Shown here piece by piece: positions 14,483-15,940 of a stretch of 15,940 nucleotides of DNA; the first letter of the stretch is position 1; every line of letters begins with the position of its first letter. The notes beneath the pieces are model-generated. The model saw nothing but the letters and a program-made list of their open reading frames with translations, did no database searches and was not told where the DNA came from. The position numbers and the translations under genes were made by a program. This DNA comes from an uncultured Gemmatimonadota bacterium (lineage in GTDB: Bacteria; Gemmatimonadota; Gemmatimonadetes; Gemmatimonadales; Gemmatimonadaceae): the NCBI GenBank assembly GCA_946479895.1, contig CAMLHT010000062.1:1-15940 (forward strand), written 5' to 3'.

Positions 14483-15832
14483 ATGGTCACTTCCAACCCA
14501 CCTCCATCCCCCGCCTTCGTGTTACAGACATTCCGTCGGATTGCCATGGTCGCCAGCCTGGGGCTCCTGGCTTGCGCACCGAAGCCTGTTCCGGCCCAGG
14601 CAGCGGCCCCACCACCACTACCGGCGCTCAACGTCTTTCTCGACTGCAACTTCTACTGCGACCTGGACTTCGTGCGAACCGAGGTGACGTACGTGAACTG
14701 GGTTCGCGACCGGGAAGCGGCCGACGTGCACATCCTCGTGACCGGCCAGTCCACGGGCGGCGGCGGGACCGAGCACACGCTGACGTTCCTCGGCCTGCGG
14801 TCCATGATCGGGCTGACCGACACGCTTCGCTATGTGGCGGGGCAACGCAACACGCCGGACCTCACGCGGCGCGGCATGACGCGCATCATCAAGCTCGGTC
14901 TGGCCCGCTTTCTCGCGCGCACCGAAACGGCCGATCGCCTGAACCTGTCGCTCGCTCCCTCGACGGCCGGCCCCGCCGCGCCGGCCGTCCAGCAGCAGCA
15001 TGATCCGTGGAACTACTGGGTGTTCACGATCTCGGGAAGCGGCAACACCAGCGGCGAGAAACTGAGCAAGTTCGGCTCGGTCAACGGAGGCCTGACGGCC
15101 CGGCGAACGACGAACGACTGGAAGGTGAACCTCTCGGCGCGCGAGAGCTATAACGAAAGCAAATTCACCTTCGAGCTCCCGGACGGGAATCGGACCACGA
15201 CCTCGATCCGACGCGCCTACACCTTCAGCGAGCTGGCCGTAAGGAGTCTTGGCCCGAAGGTCTCGGCCGGGCTCGTCTCGACCGCGGGTTCGACGACTTT
15301 CGAGAACAAGACGTTCTACTATCGCGTCACCCCCGCGATCGAGTATGACCTGTTCCCGTACTCGGAATCCACCCGGCGGATGTTGACGGCGCAGTACGCG
15401 GTGGGGGTGGAGGGTAACCGATACAAGGAAGAAACGATCTACCTCAAGACCGAGGAGACGCATCCCCTGCATTCGCTGTCGGTGAACCTCAGCCAGACCC
15501 AGCCCTGGGGCTACGCCAACGTGGGGGTCAACAGCTCACAGTACCTGGACATGCCCGACAAGAACTCGGCATCCATCTTCGCCAGCACGAACGTGCGAAT
15601 CCTGAAAGGCCTGAGCTTCAGTGTGAGCGGAAGCTACTCCCGCATTCACAATCAGCTGTCGCTGCCGCGGCGCGGCGCGACGGAGGAAGAAGTCCTGCTG
15701 CAGCAACGGCGGCTCGAGACCAACTTCAGCTATTTCGCCTTCGCGAGCATCAACTACACGTTCGGGTCGATCTTCAACAACGTCGTGAATCCCCGTTTTG
15801 GCGGCGGGGGCCAGAGCTTCATCATCTTCTAG
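14483..15832 (+). CDS. Envelope protein: conserved N-terminal domain plus C-terminal beta-barrel
   Basis: This protein of about 449 residues has a hydrophobic segment RRIAMVASLGLLAC, where Cys31 fits a lipobox (LLAC), although cleavage after VPAQA is also possible. Residues 48-155 form a distinct domain: ALNVFLDCNFYCDLDFVRTE, VNWVRDREAADVHILVTGQS, TGGGGTEHTLTFLGL, then TRIIKLGLARFLARTETA. I recognise the ADVHxLVTxQxTGGGG pattern as a recurring hypothetical family but cannot name it. After a Pro/Gln linker (160-173), residues 175-449 alternate polar and hydrophobic with many aromatics and end in Phe (GGGGQSFIIF). This is consistent with an outer-membrane beta-barrel resembling YdiY/DUF481-type proteins. 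The chosen ATG has GGGGTGA 4 nt upstream; an ATG at 14363 is also in frame but adds a non-signal-like extension. No transport motif is visible. The 173-bp leader shows only the short hairpin listed separately. Confidence 0.82.
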   Translation: MVTSNPPPSPAFVLQTFRRIAMVASLGLLACAPKPVPAQAAAPPPLPALNVFLDCNFYCDLDFVRTEVTYVNWVRDREAADVHILVTGQSTGGGGTEHTLTFLGLRSMIGLTDTLRYVAGQRNTPDLTRRGMTRIIKLGLARFLARTETADRLNLSLAPSTAGPAAPAVQQQHDPWNYWVFTISGSGNTSGEKLSKFGSVNGGLTARRTTNDWKVNLSARESYNESKFTFELPDGNRTTTSIRRAYTFSELAVRSLGPKVSAGLVSTAGSTTFENKTFYYRVTPAIEYDLFPYSESTRRMLTAQYAVGVEGNRYKEETIYLKTEETHPLHSLSVNLSQTQPWGYANVGVNSSQYLDMPDKNSASIFASTNVRILKGLSFSVSGSYSRIHNQLSLPRRGATEEEVLLQQRRLETNFSYFAFASINYTFGSIFNNVVNPRFGGGGQSFIIF

Positions 15833-15846
15833 GCGCGAGGCGTTTG

Positions 15847-15891
15847 TTACCGCAGAGGATCGCTGCGTACCTCAGCGATCCTCTGCGGTAA
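15847..15891. repeat. Perfect 19-bp inverted repeat downstream of the barrel-protein gene
   Basis: TTACCGCAGAGGATCGCTG (15847-15865) is perfectly complementary to 15873-15891 across a 7-nt loop, 14 bp after the stop. Neither strand has a T-run after it, so it is not a textbook intrinsic terminator, though it may still stop or stabilise transcripts. Read on the minus strand the right arm plus loop shows a 10-bp period (CGCAGAGGAT, CGCTGAGGTA, CGCAG), which suggests a dispersed repeat family. The remaining bases to 15940 hold no gene I can support. Confidence 0.85.
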
Positions 15892-15940
15892 AAGGCGCCT
15901 GGAGCCGACTATACCACCGTCTAGTACCGGTAGAAGTCCG

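Noticed and set aside
15921..15940. Possible C-terminus (DFYRY then stop) of a minus-strand gene at the right edge
   Set aside because: Only 20 bases are visible, which is too little to support a gene.

Overview
The window looks like chromosomal DNA from a high-GC, Gram-negative, soil-type bacterium, most likely a member of the Gemmatimonadota. This placement is an inference. It rests on a SusC/SusD-type outer-membrane pair in a GC-rich genome, an ECF sigma/anti-sigma pair followed by a secreted helical protein, small lipoproteins resembling TonB-receptor plug domains, and a secreted protein with the motif CRIWIDGVPPGRQPAPTDC, which resembles motifs I associate with that phylum. No rRNA, tRNA, CRISPR array, integrase or transposase was seen.

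Layout. (1) Positions 1-1580, minus strand: an ECF sigma factor, a one-pass anti-sigma factor (ATGA overlap) and the start of a secreted Pro-rich/helical protein cut by the left edge, all apparently co-transcribed. (2) Positions 1581-1838: an intergenic region dominated by an 8-bp tandem repeat (12 units) facing a shorter inverted block (5 units) that abuts the next start codon. (3) Positions 1839-4507, plus strand: DctA dicarboxylate symporter and an APC amino-acid permease sharing one base, a nutrient-uptake operon. (4) Positions 4523-5260, minus: a secreted CAP/SCP-domain protein. (5) Positions 5373-5960, plus: a secreted low-complexity polyampholyte protein. (6) Positions 5961-6178: a nested inverted-repeat structure between convergent genes. 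(7) Positions 6179-7903, minus: an ABC1/UbiB-type atypical kinase with C-terminal membrane segments. (8) Positions 8021-8398, plus: a small lipoprotein resembling the second half of a TonB plug domain.

(9) Positions 8472-12753, minus: a two-gene operon encoding a SusC/RagA TonB-dependent transporter (1000 aa, GTG start with a strong ribosome-binding site) and a compact SusD/RagB lipoprotein, closed by a strong intrinsic terminator at 8417-8449. No degradative enzyme or regulator sits beside it, so the substrate cannot be told. (10) Positions 13030-14309, plus: a barrel-less CarboxypepD-reg/plug-like protein and a small secreted lipoprotein 11 bp behind it. (11) Positions 14483-15832, plus: an envelope protein with an N-terminal conserved domain and a probable C-terminal beta-barrel, followed by a perfect 19-bp hairpin.

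Most gene products act at the cell envelope: uptake across the outer membrane (SusCD), uptake across the inner membrane (DctA, APC permease), and a set of exported proteins of unknown role. The most interesting points are two stand-alone plug-like proteins flanking a SusCD operon that carries its own plug, the barrel protein, the polyampholyte protein, and several families of short repeats. One repeat family replaces the expected leader of dctA, and another appears to be embedded in the permease reading frame.
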